DNA of 64,000 bases, taken from assembly GCF_029542085.1 (NCBI RefSeq), contig NZ_CP107036.1, positions 5,704,001-5,768,000 on the forward strand, in the 5' to 3' direction. Under the pieces are notes generated by a model. It saw only the letters and a program-made list of their open reading frames with translations, made no database searches and had not been told where the DNA came from. Positions 45,009 through 54,283 of the stretch are shown piece after piece (the first letter of the stretch is position 1; every line of letters starts with the position of its first letter). A program made the position numbers and the translations under genes. Source of the DNA: Sphingobacterium sp. ML3W (GTDB taxonomy: Bacteria > Bacteroidota > Bacteroidia > Sphingobacteriales > Sphingobacteriaceae).

Positions 45009-47549
45009 ATGATATTGAAAGAAAGAATCGGCGACAATTACCTGAAATACCTGTTTACCGGGGTACTTTCAGCTTTGCTGGTTACGGGGTATGCGCAGGA
45101 AGTGGAAAAACAGCAGAAAGAAAAGGGACAACAGAATCAAAAAGGTATTGAAGGGCAAGTTCAAACAATGGATTCCATCGATGTTGTACGCGACTACCGA
45201 CCGATGCTGGCCGATGCCGTCAAGGTGCGCCGGAGCCCGAATATGAAGCTTATCGACCGCGACGCGATCGAGACGGAACTGCGCCAGATCGCCACCAGCA
45301 CCTATTTGGCACAACAAAAATACAAACAGGCATATTACCATGAGTTGATGAAACGTCATCCGGACGCTTCGCAAAGCAATATCGACAATTACCGCATTAG
45401 CTATCTGGCCTATGGGGCCGGCGAATACAAAAGAGCGAGCGGTATGATGGAATCAATGAAACCTTCGGATGCCTTTTATCAAGGAGCGATCATGACCTTG
45501 GGCCATATAGCCCTGGAAACGGGCGACAAGCAGGCGGCACGTAATGCCTTTGTCAAAGCGACGAAACTGGATCTCGATCGACAAGTGAAAGCCGATGCAC
45601 TATTTAACTACGCCAAAGTCCTTCTTGCCATGGACTCCACCCAAGCCGCACAAAAAGTCCTCGAGAAATATATCGCCCAGGAAGATAAACCTGCTGATCC
45701 GGGGGCAAAAAAACAGGAAAGTCCGGAATCACTATCAGCTGAAATCTTGCGTGGGACGACCAACTTTCATGCTGGGGTCAGCCTACTGGAGTCGCTGAAG
45801 AAGCGAGGTCGGGAGGTCGATGCGATCTATCAAAAGGTAACCTATTACCGCGGACTGGAATTTTATAACGAGCGTGCTTTCGAAAATAGCATTTCCATGT
45901 TTATGCGTTCGGAAAAATTCCCGATCAATGCAGAAATGGCAGCCCTGGCTACCTATTGGAAAGCGGAAGCGATGTATGAAGTGCGCAAATTCGGGGAGGC
46001 CGTGGAAAATTTCTCCCATTTTCTGAGCTTATCCGCTGCAAGAGACAACGAGGTCTATAATTATGCTAATTATGGGCTGGCTTATGCTGCTTACCGAAAT
46101 AACCGTTTCGCGCTGGCGGCCGATTATTTTGAGCGTTTTCTGAAGGCTGGAGGAAGTACAGTGGATGAAAATATACGGTATGACGTGATCGCACGTCTGG
46201 GCGATTCGTATCTGTGCCTGCGCGATTACGGCCGGGCCAATAGCTACTATGACAAACTGATCAACGGCAAAGCGCCTAATCAGGACTATGCCTACTTCCA
46301 GCGCGGTGTGATCTTTGGCCTACAGGGCGACAATGAAACCAAGCTTAGCACCTTGCGATCCGTTCTGAAACAATTTCCATCGTCCAACTATGCCGATGAC
46401 GCGGCCTTTGAGATCCCTTACACCTATTTCACGATGGGCGATTATGAGAACGCGCTCAAAGGACTGCAAGGGATGATCGAGAAGTATCCGCGGAGCAGCT
46501 ATGTCCCGCGTGCACTGATGACTATTGGACTCGTGCAGTACAATAATGATGAACCCGAACCGGCCAAAGCCACCTTCCAACAGGTGGTGGAGAAATATGC
46601 TCGAACTGCGGAGGCCGAACAGGCAATGCGTTTCATTGAAAACATCTACCTCGACCAGGGCGATGCCACAAGCTATATCCGCTATGCGATCGGTTCCAAT
46701 GTCGGTAATTTGAGCCCTGCAGAGCAGGATGACCAGGCTTTCCAAGCAGCACAATCCCTCTTTGCTAGAGGAGAATACGGAGCAGCTGTGGAAGCGATCA
46801 ACGCCTATTTTGATAAATTTCCGAAACCCAAACAAGAAAAATATGCACGTTACATCCGTGGGGTGAGTTCGTACAAGACCGGGCATCCGCAGGAAGCGCT
46901 GCACGATCTGAATATCATCCTGAACGACTGGACGAGTAAGTATACGGAGAATACCTTGCTGACGGTGGCTGCACTGTATCTGGAACTAAAGGAATACAAC
47001 GAGGCTATTGTGCACCTCAAAAAATTGGAGCTAAATTCCGAATACAAGAAAAACTATGGCTACGCAGTAACCAACCTGATGATCTGTTATTTCGAACTCG
47101 GCGATATGGAGCAGATGGCCAAATATGTACAGTTTATAAAGGATTACGATGGTGCAACAGAGGAGGAAATTGCTAAGGCACACTTATATAGTGGCAGGGC
47201 CTTTCTGAAAGAAAAGAATATAGCGTCGGCCATGAAAGAACTCAATCTGGCTGCTCTGAAGAGCCAAACGGCGGTAGGTGCAGAGGCACGATACCGTGTG
47301 GGACAACTGCAGTATGATAACAAGGAATACGATAAAGCCCAAGAAACAGCTTTTGATGTGATCAACAACAGGGAAACCCAAGAATATTGGGTGGCCAAGA
47401 GCTTCGTATTGCTTGCAGATACCTATGCGCGTAAAGGCAATGCTTTCCAGGCGAAGAGTACGTTGAAAAGTGTGATTGAAAATTATGAAAAAGACGATGA
47501 TATCGTCCCATCAGCAAAAGAGCGTTTACAGAAATTGAACAATAAGTAA
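45009..47549 (+). CDS. Large secreted tetratricopeptide-repeat protein
   Basis: 846 residues from the ATG at 45009 (MILKERIGDN), which places a signal peptide (YLFTGVLSALLVTGYAQ) at the N-terminus; the frame is open 58 codons further upstream. After a short segment with VVRDYRPMLADAVKVRRSP the rest is TPR-like helix pairs, with about 15-20 units visible (for example AAFEIPYTYFTMGDYENAL and YSGRAFLKEKNIASAMKEL). No enzymatic motif. It is probably a periplasmic scaffold. The first two thirds are clearly richer in G+C than the neighbouring genes. Confidence 0.85.
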   Translation: MILKERIGDNYLKYLFTGVLSALLVTGYAQEVEKQQKEKGQQNQKGIEGQVQTMDSIDVVRDYRPMLADAVKVRRSPNMKLIDRDAIETELRQIATSTYLAQQKYKQAYYHELMKRHPDASQSNIDNYRISYLAYGAGEYKRASGMMESMKPSDAFYQGAIMTLGHIALETGDKQAARNAFVKATKLDLDRQVKADALFNYAKVLLAMDSTQAAQKVLEKYIAQEDKPADPGAKKQESPESLSAEILRGTTNFHAGVSLLESLKKRGREVDAIYQKVTYYRGLEFYNERAFENSISMFMRSEKFPINAEMAALATYWKAEAMYEVRKFGEAVENFSHFLSLSAARDNEVYNYANYGLAYAAYRNNRFALAADYFERFLKAGGSTVDENIRYDVIARLGDSYLCLRDYGRANSYYDKLINGKAPNQDYAYFQRGVIFGLQGDNETKLSTLRSVLKQFPSSNYADDAAFEIPYTYFTMGDYENALKGLQGMIEKYPRSSYVPRALMTIGLVQYNNDEPEPAKATFQQVVEKYARTAEAEQAMRFIENIYLDQGDATSYIRYAIGSNVGNLSPAEQDDQAFQAAQSLFARGEYGAAVEAINAYFDKFPKPKQEKYARYIRGVSSYKTGHPQEALHDLNIILNDWTSKYTENTLLTVAALYLELKEYNEAIVHLKKLELNSEYKKNYGYAVTNLMICYFELGDMEQMAKYVQFIKDYDGATEEEIAKAHLYSGRAFLKEKNIASAMKELNLAALKSQTAVGAEARYRVGQLQYDNKEYDKAQETAFDVINNRETQEYWVAKSFVLLADTYARKGNAFQAKSTLKSVIENYEKDDDIVPSAKERLQKLNNK

Positions 47550-47569
47550 TAGCAATTTTTTGGCGATTG

Positions 47570-47613
47570 AAAAAGTGCCGTATCAAAATAGCTATTTTGA
47601 TACGGCACTTTTT
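47570..47613. terminator. Perfect 44-bp palindromic bidirectional terminator
   Basis: A perfect 22-bp inverted repeat (aaaaagtgccgtatcaaaat ... cacttttt) with A and T ends. It can terminate both the TPR gene and the biosynthetic operon that runs toward it. Confidence 0.88.
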
Positions 47614-47736
47614 GTTTAATCCTAACAGTCAATAAAATCGAAGATCAAGACATTATAGCAGTTTTATTTCGAGAAAAAAGCATATACTGACTTTAGGTAG
47701 CAAATGCCAGAAGGACGAGCTTCCCATTAGGGGAAG

Positions 47737-48279
47737 CTAATTTCGTTCTATTTCCTGCATGACTAACGACGGTTCAGATAAATATTTTCTTAATTTCCTG
47801 ATCGGTAAGTAGGTGAACAAAATCGATAATACACCTGCGAGCAGCGCATCTAAAATAGCCATTGCAGTCGCATTTAACTTGTAATGTGTAGATAGATTAT
47901 GTTGTGCCAGTAGGAGACATAGGAATACCAATATACCCGTTACGAAGCCATGGATAATACACAGCTTCGTAATAAATTTATTCCTGTTCAGTTCACTGTC
48001 TACTGTTAATGCGATCGACTCCTGTTCTATGGCTGCGATCACCCGCTTGATAATATCCATTGTAAGAACAACAGGCAAAAATATTGCCATCGGTAGTGTC
48101 AGTCGAGCCAAACTTTGTGGGCCAGCAAAAAAGTGCGTATATCCCAGCTCCTGAAAGCTGGCGTAGGCAACTAGGAAATTGAAGAATACATTTGGCAGGA
48201 TATAATAAATTGCGCGCTTCCTTAAAAAGCGCTTGAGCGTTGTTTTTTTTATTTTCTTTGATTCCGTAAACTTCGTCAT
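47737..48279 (-). CDS. Four-helix membrane protein, last gene of the biosynthetic operon
   Basis: 180 residues with four hydrophobic segments (about 26-45, 60-80, 112-132, 143-165) and basic ends (KKIKKTTLKRFLRKR). I do not recognise the family with confidence; DUF2798-like small membrane proteins are one possibility. It begins eight bases after the second acyltransferase gene and is the last gene before the palindrome, so a role in export or membrane placement of the product is plausible but unproven. Confidence 0.7.
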   Translation of the reverse strand: MTKFTESKKIKKTTLKRFLRKRAIYYILPNVFFNFLVAYASFQELGYTHFFAGPQSLARLTLPMAIFLPVVLTMDIIKRVIAAIEQESIALTVDSELNRNKFITKLCIIHGFVTGILVFLCLLLAQHNLSTHYKLNATAMAILDALLAGVLSILFTYLPIRKLRKYLSEPSLVMQEIERN

Positions 48280-48287
48280 GTGGAGTG

Positions 48288-49541
48288 CTATAGGGACAAG
48301 GTCATGATTGCGATCGCCTTATCTTTTATTTTAATCGCTTCTTCTTTTGGTAAAAAATCTTCATTGGACATAAACGTAAAATCCATTTGTTGATTGAACG
48401 TCGTTGCAACCAAGGTATTTGAATTCAACCAGGGGAAAGCCACTGTTGGACTGTATATGGTCTCCAGAACGAAGTTGTTGTACTTGTTTGGAATCTGGAG
48501 CTTACCCATATTGGATAGCGTGATGTCATGTCCTCCTGGGCTCGATTTTAACATAGAAATCATGCGCTCCACTAGCGGGTGCATCTGTTCCCCCATCCAG
48601 AGTAGCTCACCGGCTTGCATCTTTTCTATTTTTTGTGTGAGCGCCGTTTTGATATCTTTTGCAGTATCCACGACATTATCATTCCCCTTTTTTAGAGAAA
48701 GCTCCACCGTTGGTGCAAAAGCAAACATGTGGTCTTGTTTGATTTCTGGAATAAAGTGCCGGATATCAACAGGACTGATCACTTTATTTTTTGCAGCTTT
48801 ACGTTGCACCTCCCGAAAAGCTTGCATAAATGCCGTGCATAGGAGTGCATGAACAGAAATGCTTTGGTCTTTACAGCTCTGGGTTATGGCAGCCGTTGTT
48901 TCTGCATCCAGTTTCCAGTGTATCGCATAGTTTTTTCCTAAATTTCTTTTTCTGCTCTTTCGTTGCAGGAAAAAGAAAAATCTTGCCAATAGCAAATAGA
49001 ACTTGGCTTTGCGTGATTTTTTTTGAAGCTCAAAGCCCTGCGGCAGGAATTCATTAACCGATTCAAAGAGCTGGTAGGGCTCGAGTTCCCTATCGGGGTT
49101 ATCCAATAGGCAAAGTAGCTCCCGCATCAATGTGACAATAGTGGTTCCATCACAGACACAATGTGGCAATACCCAAAGCAGTTCCGAAACGGAGTTACCT
49201 TTGATCCATACCAATTGGGCTAGCGGCTTATTATCCGCTTTAAAAGGGCGATACCATTCCCGTTCCGACTCCGTCAGCCAATCCATATCCGTTTGACGTT
49301 GGATAATATGGAGTGGAATAGATTCCATATCCTCTTTGACAGCAAACCGGGGCTGTTGCGCATCCTCTATGCAGATAGCCGATCGGAGCAATGGATGTTT
49401 TTGCTGAATTTTGGTGAGGGCATTCCGAAGATGTTCTTCGGCGATCTCCCCGTTGATCTTTGCAGCAAATACACAGTTTAAGGGTGTTTCGGTATCAACA
49501 TACATGATCCGTTCCACCATCATTAGTTTTCTCTCGATCAT
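48288..49541 (-). CDS. Condensation/acyltransferase-like protein 2 (PHxxxDG)
   Basis: 417 residues of the condensation-domain/PapA/wax-ester-synthase superfamily. The active-site motif reads PHCVCDG (residues 126-132), keeping the catalytic His127 and Asp131 but with Pro in place of the first His. VDIRHFIPE and the C-terminal QMDFTFMSNEDF match the SPVDIR and DFG-like regions. Such enzymes transfer acyl groups to hydroxyls. It overlaps the preceding gene by four bases (ATGA), and the pair are paralogues at low identity. Confidence 0.82.
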   Translation of the reverse strand: MIERKLMMVERIMYVDTETPLNCVFAAKINGEIAEEHLRNALTKIQQKHPLLRSAICIEDAQQPRFAVKEDMESIPLHIIQRQTDMDWLTESEREWYRPFKADNKPLAQLVWIKGNSVSELLWVLPHCVCDGTTIVTLMRELLCLLDNPDRELEPYQLFESVNEFLPQGFELQKKSRKAKFYLLLARFFFFLQRKSRKRNLGKNYAIHWKLDAETTAAITQSCKDQSISVHALLCTAFMQAFREVQRKAAKNKVISPVDIRHFIPEIKQDHMFAFAPTVELSLKKGNDNVVDTAKDIKTALTQKIEKMQAGELLWMGEQMHPLVERMISMLKSSPGGHDITLSNMGKLQIPNKYNNFVLETIYSPTVAFPWLNSNTLVATTFNQQMDFTFMSNEDFLPKEEAIKIKDKAIAIMTLSL

Positions 49542-50809
49542 GATGCTACCTGGTAATCTAATTGTTGTTTGATCTGATGGATGATCTCATCGCGGATGGC
49601 CAATGCTTCCGCCTGTGGTAAATAACCCTCACTTCCCATAAAGGAGAAATCCATTTGTCCACGAAAGGTAGAGGTGACCATGGTGGTTGTATTGCCCAAA
49701 GGACCAATGACCGAAGGACTGAAGATTGTTTCTAGGCTGAATGCCCGATATTGGTCCGGGATCTGTATGCGTCCCAGATTGGAGAACATACAGTCATTGG
49801 ATGACTTGCCCCGTTTTAAGAGTCTGGTAAAGTTCTTTAGCGCATCGTGGGCAGATTCCATGACCATCATGGTGATATAAGGATTGAGCTTCGCTGTTTT
49901 GCGTTCCACTTCATCCTGCATCAACCGGAGGTTATCCAAAAAGCTCATTTTCTGGTTTGAAGACATGACAATCATTAATCCGAAAGCAAAAATATGGTCA
50001 TCTTTTATCTGTGGTGCAAAACGCCTGATATCTACTGGACAGGAAACTTTATTGAATGCCGACGAGCCACGTACTTTCCGGAATGCCTCCAATACCGTTG
50101 CCCCCAGAAATGTATTGACGGTGACATCCAATGACTTGCAATGAGAAATAAGTTGCTTGCTGGTGGCTTGGTCAAACTTCCAATGAATTAAATAGTCCGT
50201 CTGCCGATCGACCGCTTTTCTGCCGACCGGAATACATTTAATAGCTAAAGCTGCTAATCGGCCAATTGTTTTTGCCTTAAATCGCTTCTTACCACTCTTT
50301 AAGATATGTTCGGGTACGACATCTTCAATACCAAGGATCGGATTTTCCAGTCCGATTTCTGCGGCCGGATTGTCCAGTACTTTTAGAAATTCATACAATA
50401 ATGCCATGGCCGAGCCACCATCACATAAGCAATGATGGAAAACAAATAGCATATCTGAGACTTCTTCTCCCTTAATCCAGACAAATCGGATTAAAGGTTT
50501 CGTCTGATAATCGAAGGTCGAATGCCATTCTTTTTTGGATTCCTCTTGCCAGTCGACTTCACTTTTTCGGTTTACTAACCGTATCGGAATCGATACGGTT
50601 AGTTCCGGAACTTGAAACCAAGGTGTATTTTTCTCATCATGTTGGATAAGTGCCTGCAGCCAGGGATGTTTTTCCTGTAATCGGCTCAAGGCGTATTTGA
50701 TATCTTCTTCGCTGAAAACACCACGTAGCCGAAAGGGAATGACGGCGTTGAAGGGTTCAGTTCCATCCCCCAACAGCATGCGCTCACCAAATAATAGTTT
50801 TCTTTTCAT
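49538..50809 (-). CDS. Condensation/acyltransferase-like protein 1 (HHxxxDG)
   Basis: 423 residues, same superfamily as its neighbour, with an intact HHCLCDG motif (residues 125-131), PVDIRRFAPQ and SNLGRIQIP. It is free-standing, with no adenylation or carrier domain, so it is more like PapA-type O-acyltransferases than NRPS modules. The likely acceptor is the sugar or hydroxyl of the product made upstream in the operon. It starts three bases after the glycosyltransferase gene. Confidence 0.84.
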   Translation of the reverse strand: MKRKLLFGERMLLGDGTEPFNAVIPFRLRGVFSEEDIKYALSRLQEKHPWLQALIQHDEKNTPWFQVPELTVSIPIRLVNRKSEVDWQEESKKEWHSTFDYQTKPLIRFVWIKGEEVSDMLFVFHHCLCDGGSAMALLYEFLKVLDNPAAEIGLENPILGIEDVVPEHILKSGKKRFKAKTIGRLAALAIKCIPVGRKAVDRQTDYLIHWKFDQATSKQLISHCKSLDVTVNTFLGATVLEAFRKVRGSSAFNKVSCPVDIRRFAPQIKDDHIFAFGLMIVMSSNQKMSFLDNLRLMQDEVERKTAKLNPYITMMVMESAHDALKNFTRLLKRGKSSNDCMFSNLGRIQIPDQYRAFSLETIFSPSVIGPLGNTTTMVTSTFRGQMDFSFMGSEGYLPQAEALAIRDEIIHQIKQQLDYQVAS

Positions 50810-50812
50810 CGC

Positions 50813-53218
50813 CTACACCTGTGCCAATGTCAAACATTCTCGTTTCACAAAATCTTCCAATAGCGCTACCGCATGGTCGTTACCGCCAGCCGTTAGAAAG
50901 GTCTTCTGTACCTCCTTGGCGGCATTTCGATAGATGGGGTTTTCCAACAATTCAAACACGGTGTCCCGCAGCGCATCTATGCGCATACGTTTGTATCGGA
51001 TGCTAAGCCCGCAACCCGCCTGCTCAATCAGTTTGGCTGTATGAAAATGATCATAGGCGATTGGTGTGATCAGCATGGGTAAACCATTTGTAAAAGTGTC
51101 GTTCACCGTATTGAAGCCCCCGTGGCAAATGACCATATCCATGTGTGGCATCAAAGCGGATTGGGGAACAAAGCCACTCACAATAAAATTGGAAGGCCAT
51201 TCTTCAAATATTTCCGGCGGAGTAGCGGCAATAATTGTCACCGGCTGATCGGCAAAGGCCTCGATCAGTTTGCCGAAAAATGCTTTTCGAATATCTACGA
51301 GTAGAGTACCTAAGGATACAAATATTTTTGGAGTAGTACTGGCGGTCAAACGTTCCCAGTCAAAAGGGGTATTGTTTGGACGACCTTTGACCGGTCCGAC
51401 AAATTTCATGTGTGGTGGTACCGTTTCAAAACCAGCAAAGGCTTGTGATGTAAATATCAGGTTGAGCTGATGAGAATGTATAAAGATTCCTTCATCATAA
51501 ATTCCCACGACCTTTTGAAGGTCTTTGATCAGATTTTGCTGCCACTCAAATATCTTAGGAGCACTCTTCTCCGTGTCGCCCATGACATCCGGTGGAACGG
51601 GCGTTGTTGTCACACAAGGGATCTGATGTTTATGCGCGAATAGTGCGCCTCCAAAGGTGATACAGTCGTTTACGATCACATCAGGTTGCCAATGGCTGAG
51701 AAGACGTTCCAATCCCGGCATCATCATTTTTGCGATCGGGACATAGGTTTCTTCCAACGCCAGTTTCATGACTTCGGGACCCGAACAGGAGGGACCATCA
51801 TCCTGACGTTTCAATAGCTGTTGGAGTTCCTCCTGAAAAGGTACTAGATCCGCTTCAGGATAGATATAACTTCCACCTTTAGGGATATGATGATCAGCTA
51901 ATGGCGTTATGCCAAACCACCGGACTTCATGCCCACGGGCAAGGAGGCTTGCACCTACACTTAATGTTGGGCTGATGTGTCCAAAAAATGGTGGAACAAC
52001 AAAGAGAAACTTAGCCGGTACATCCGCTCTTGAAGCGATAGGAGCGGCAGTTTGTTCCAAGAGATCTGCAGCGGTTTTCGTGCCACCCGCATCGACAAAA
52101 GATTGACGTACGGTATGTGCAGCTTCACGATAGGTTGGATTATTCAAGATGGTATGGACACTATCTTTTAAATGATGTGCTTTAAAGCGATTGAAATTCA
52201 GTCGTTCACCGGCGCCGGTACGCACTACGCGACCCGCGACATGCGACTGGTCGTAAGCGATCGGGATGACCACAAGTGGCAGACCCTGTGAAAGAGTTTC
52301 GGAAACCGTATTATGGCCACCGTGGCATACAACAGCATCCAGATATGGTAGCAGATCCAATTGTGGGATTTGTTGATAAATCATGAAGTTTTCAGGCCAG
52401 GCATCAAATAGCTGCGGATCTGAAACAACGACGACAGTCAGCTCTTCTCCCACAAATGCATCGATAACCTTTTGGAAAAATGATTTCTTATGGTCGTGAT
52501 CAAAGGTAGTACCAATACTGACCAGGATTTTTTTTCGATTACTAGCATGTAGTTTATCCCAGTCAAATGCAGCCGATACCCGACGTTCAGCCAGGACAGG
52601 TCCTGTGAACTGATAGTTTGAGCTGAGATCCATCTCACCAAAGAAATAACGGGATGTTAAGACAAGCGTAAGCAAATCCGAGCAATCCAAAGATTTATTT
52701 CCCGTTACCCCGAGTTCCTGTTGTAAAGCAACGATCTGCTTTTCTTCCCATTCGTGTACCTTTGGAAGTTCACTGACAATTTTAATTGCTGCTGGAGCCG
52801 TGACAGTGGTCGCATAGCGGAGTCCCAGTTTTTTTGCAGCGATGGATGCCGCAAATAATTGATGGTCACCAATCACCAGATCCGGTGCAAATGTTTCTAA
52901 TAAGGTAAGGATACCTTTATAGCAATGTCTATTTAAAGGGATAAGTACATCTTCATAAAGAAACTTGATGCTATCAATACCATAGACGATCTTTTTTGAA
53001 ATGATATCGAGGTACTGTTCACTTTCTTTTTTTTCTTCATCCGTCTGGTCATATTGAATAAGCAAAAGCTTTCCGCCAGCTGGAAGTTTATCAGTTAAGT
53101 TTTTGTCAAGACTGATCCAGGCCACCTCATGTCCTCTTTCCAATAGTTCAGCACCAATGCTCAACGTCGGATTGACATGACCTGTCAGTGGGGGGACAAC
53201 AAACACAAATTTAGCCAT
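50813..53218 (-). CDS. Fused tandem GT1-type glycosyltransferases
   Basis: 801 residues from the ATG at 53218 (MAKFVFVVPP). Two complete GT-B/MGT-family domains follow each other, about 2-390 and 402-800. Each starts with a near-identical K-F-(V/L)-F-V-V-P-P ... HVNPTLSIGAELLERGHEV or HISPTLSVGASLLARGHEV strand and carries the donor-site motif CHGGHNTVSE (near residue 298) or CHGGFNTVND (near 698). The family uses UDP- or TDP-sugars on lipids, carotenoids and macrolides; CrtX is a familiar member. Both halves look active, so two sugars or two acceptor sites are possible. Confidence 0.9.
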   Translation of the reverse strand: MAKFVFVVPPLTGHVNPTLSIGAELLERGHEVAWISLDKNLTDKLPAGGKLLLIQYDQTDEEKKESEQYLDIISKKIVYGIDSIKFLYEDVLIPLNRHCYKGILTLLETFAPDLVIGDHQLFAASIAAKKLGLRYATTVTAPAAIKIVSELPKVHEWEEKQIVALQQELGVTGNKSLDCSDLLTLVLTSRYFFGEMDLSSNYQFTGPVLAERRVSAAFDWDKLHASNRKKILVSIGTTFDHDHKKSFFQKVIDAFVGEELTVVVVSDPQLFDAWPENFMIYQQIPQLDLLPYLDAVVCHGGHNTVSETLSQGLPLVVIPIAYDQSHVAGRVVRTGAGERLNFNRFKAHHLKDSVHTILNNPTYREAAHTVRQSFVDAGGTKTAADLLEQTAAPIASRADVPAKFLFVVPPFFGHISPTLSVGASLLARGHEVRWFGITPLADHHIPKGGSYIYPEADLVPFQEELQQLLKRQDDGPSCSGPEVMKLALEETYVPIAKMMMPGLERLLSHWQPDVIVNDCITFGGALFAHKHQIPCVTTTPVPPDVMGDTEKSAPKIFEWQQNLIKDLQKVVGIYDEGIFIHSHQLNLIFTSQAFAGFETVPPHMKFVGPVKGRPNNTPFDWERLTASTTPKIFVSLGTLLVDIRKAFFGKLIEAFADQPVTIIAATPPEIFEEWPSNFIVSGFVPQSALMPHMDMVICHGGFNTVNDTFTNGLPMLITPIAYDHFHTAKLIEQAGCGLSIRYKRMRIDALRDTVFELLENPIYRNAAKEVQKTFLTAGGNDHAVALLEDFVKRECLTLAQV

Positions 53219-53993
53219 GGTTTTGTAATAAAGGGTTAGATAAAAAATCAACGATAGTTTCAGCTATCTGTGTAGGTTCTTGTATGGGGATATTGTGATC
53301 TCCCGGAATTAGTTCAAGTTGAGCACCAGATATTTTTGTTTGCAGCCATTCCCCCGTTGGTTTACAGTTTGATGTTTCTCCATATAACAGTAAGGTGGAC
53401 GGTGGCAATGCTGTTGCATCCATTTCATGGAGGAAATATTTTTCCTTAATCATATCAGCTTTGATGCTCGTCTGGTTGAATAAAAACTCGTAAAGGCGAT
53501 GATTTTTTTCAAATTGTCGCTTACCCATTTTCATTTTTGTTGTATCGGTAAAATTGGCAATATAATGTTCCAAAAATTCCTTACTATACTCATCGATGAT
53601 GTTACGTGCTTTCTCATCCTGTGGATCCGGAGCCTCCATAACGACGAGTCGTTCCACACGGGTTGGGACCTGCAATGCCGTTTTAAGCGCAATTAGTCCA
53701 CCAAAACTGTAACCCAGCAGATGGACGTTTTGAAGTTGTAGACTATCCAACAAAGCAATCAGATCCGATGACATATTTTCAAGATCATAGCCTTCCGATA
53801 CACGTTCACTCATGCCATGACTTTTGAGATCATACATGACCACGTGGAAATGCTGCGCTAGGATCGGAGCAATATTAAAATAGTAAATAGAGAGGTTGCT
53901 GAACATGCCGTGGATCAGTACCACGGTATGTTCAGCACCTTTATTTAGTTCTTGTATGTGAACCTTTCTGTTGTTGACCGTAATTATTGGCAT
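53211..53993 (-). CDS. Alpha/beta hydrolase, possible chain-releasing thioesterase
   Basis: 260 residues. Nucleophile Ser96 lies in GYSFGG, the oxyanion region is LIHGMFSN, and His233 in PGDHNIP with Glu206 or a neighbour complete the triad. It resembles MenH/BioH-type serine hydrolases rather than a dedicated TE. Its position between the carrier protein and the glycosyltransferase gene suggests release of the finished chain. It overlaps the ACP gene by ten bases and the GT gene by eight. Confidence 0.8.
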   Translation of the reverse strand: MPIITVNNRKVHIQELNKGAEHTVVLIHGMFSNLSIYYFNIAPILAQHFHVVMYDLKSHGMSERVSEGYDLENMSSDLIALLDSLQLQNVHLLGYSFGGLIALKTALQVPTRVERLVVMEAPDPQDEKARNIIDEYSKEFLEHYIANFTDTTKMKMGKRQFEKNHRLYEFLFNQTSIKADMIKEKYFLHEMDATALPPSTLLLYGETSNCKPTGEWLQTKISGAQLELIPGDHNIPIQEPTQIAETIVDFLSNPLLQNHG

Positions 53994-54283
53994 TCGTAGA
54001 TATAATTGATGATCATGCGGAGGTCAAGATTGATCAGTTGATCCAGGTCCATCGAAGATAACCAGCCTGTGAAATCAATCTGGTCACCAAAATGTGCTTT
54101 GATTTTCTCTGAAAAAGAAACAATTTCTATGCTGTCCATTTCAAGATCCTTTGTAAAGGAACTTTCTGGTGTGATATCCATCTCTTCTACAAATTCTTCG
54201 CCGATAACTTCTGTTATAAAGCCTTTTAATAAAGAGAATAATTCTTCGTGATTCAATTTTGATGTCGTGTTTACAGTGTCCAT
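53984..54283 (-). CDS. Stand-alone acyl carrier protein
   Basis: 99 residues. The phosphopantetheine site is Ser51 in DLEMDSIEIVSFSEKI, and the surrounding helices fit an ACP, with a longer C-terminal part (LDQLINLDLRMIINYI). It is presumably loaded by the PPTase fused to the upstream gene product. Its start overlaps that gene by 13 bases. It could receive the completed chain from the megasynthase or supply acyl groups to the two acyltransferases. Confidence 0.87.
   Translation of the reverse strand: MDTVNTTSKLNHEELFSLLKGFITEVIGEEFVEEMDITPESSFTKDLEMDSIEIVSFSEKIKAHFGDQIDFTGWLSSMDLDQLINLDLRMIINYIYECQ

Noticed and set aside
46320..46904. 194-codon minus-strand ORF inside the TPR gene
   Set aside because: Cys- and Arg-rich translation with no motif, fully opposite the TPR frame; open because of local high G+C.
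44652..47549. Integrated element at tRNA-Pro
   Set aside because: No integrase, no direct repeat of the tRNA 3' end and no mobile genes found; only the inverted fragment remains notable.
47718..47738. Hairpin agcttccc/gggaagct at the operon end as terminator
   Set aside because: It overlaps the stop codon and lacks a T-run on the minus strand; the palindrome at 47570 is the better terminator.
48394..48852. 152-codon plus-strand ORF opposite the acyltransferase gene
   Set aside because: Antisense shadow; the minus frame carries the HxxxDG enzyme and conserved motifs.
50813..53218. Carotenoid (CrtX) glucosyltransferase
   Set aside because: Family resemblance only; no carotenoid genes nearby and the operon context points to the megasynthase product.
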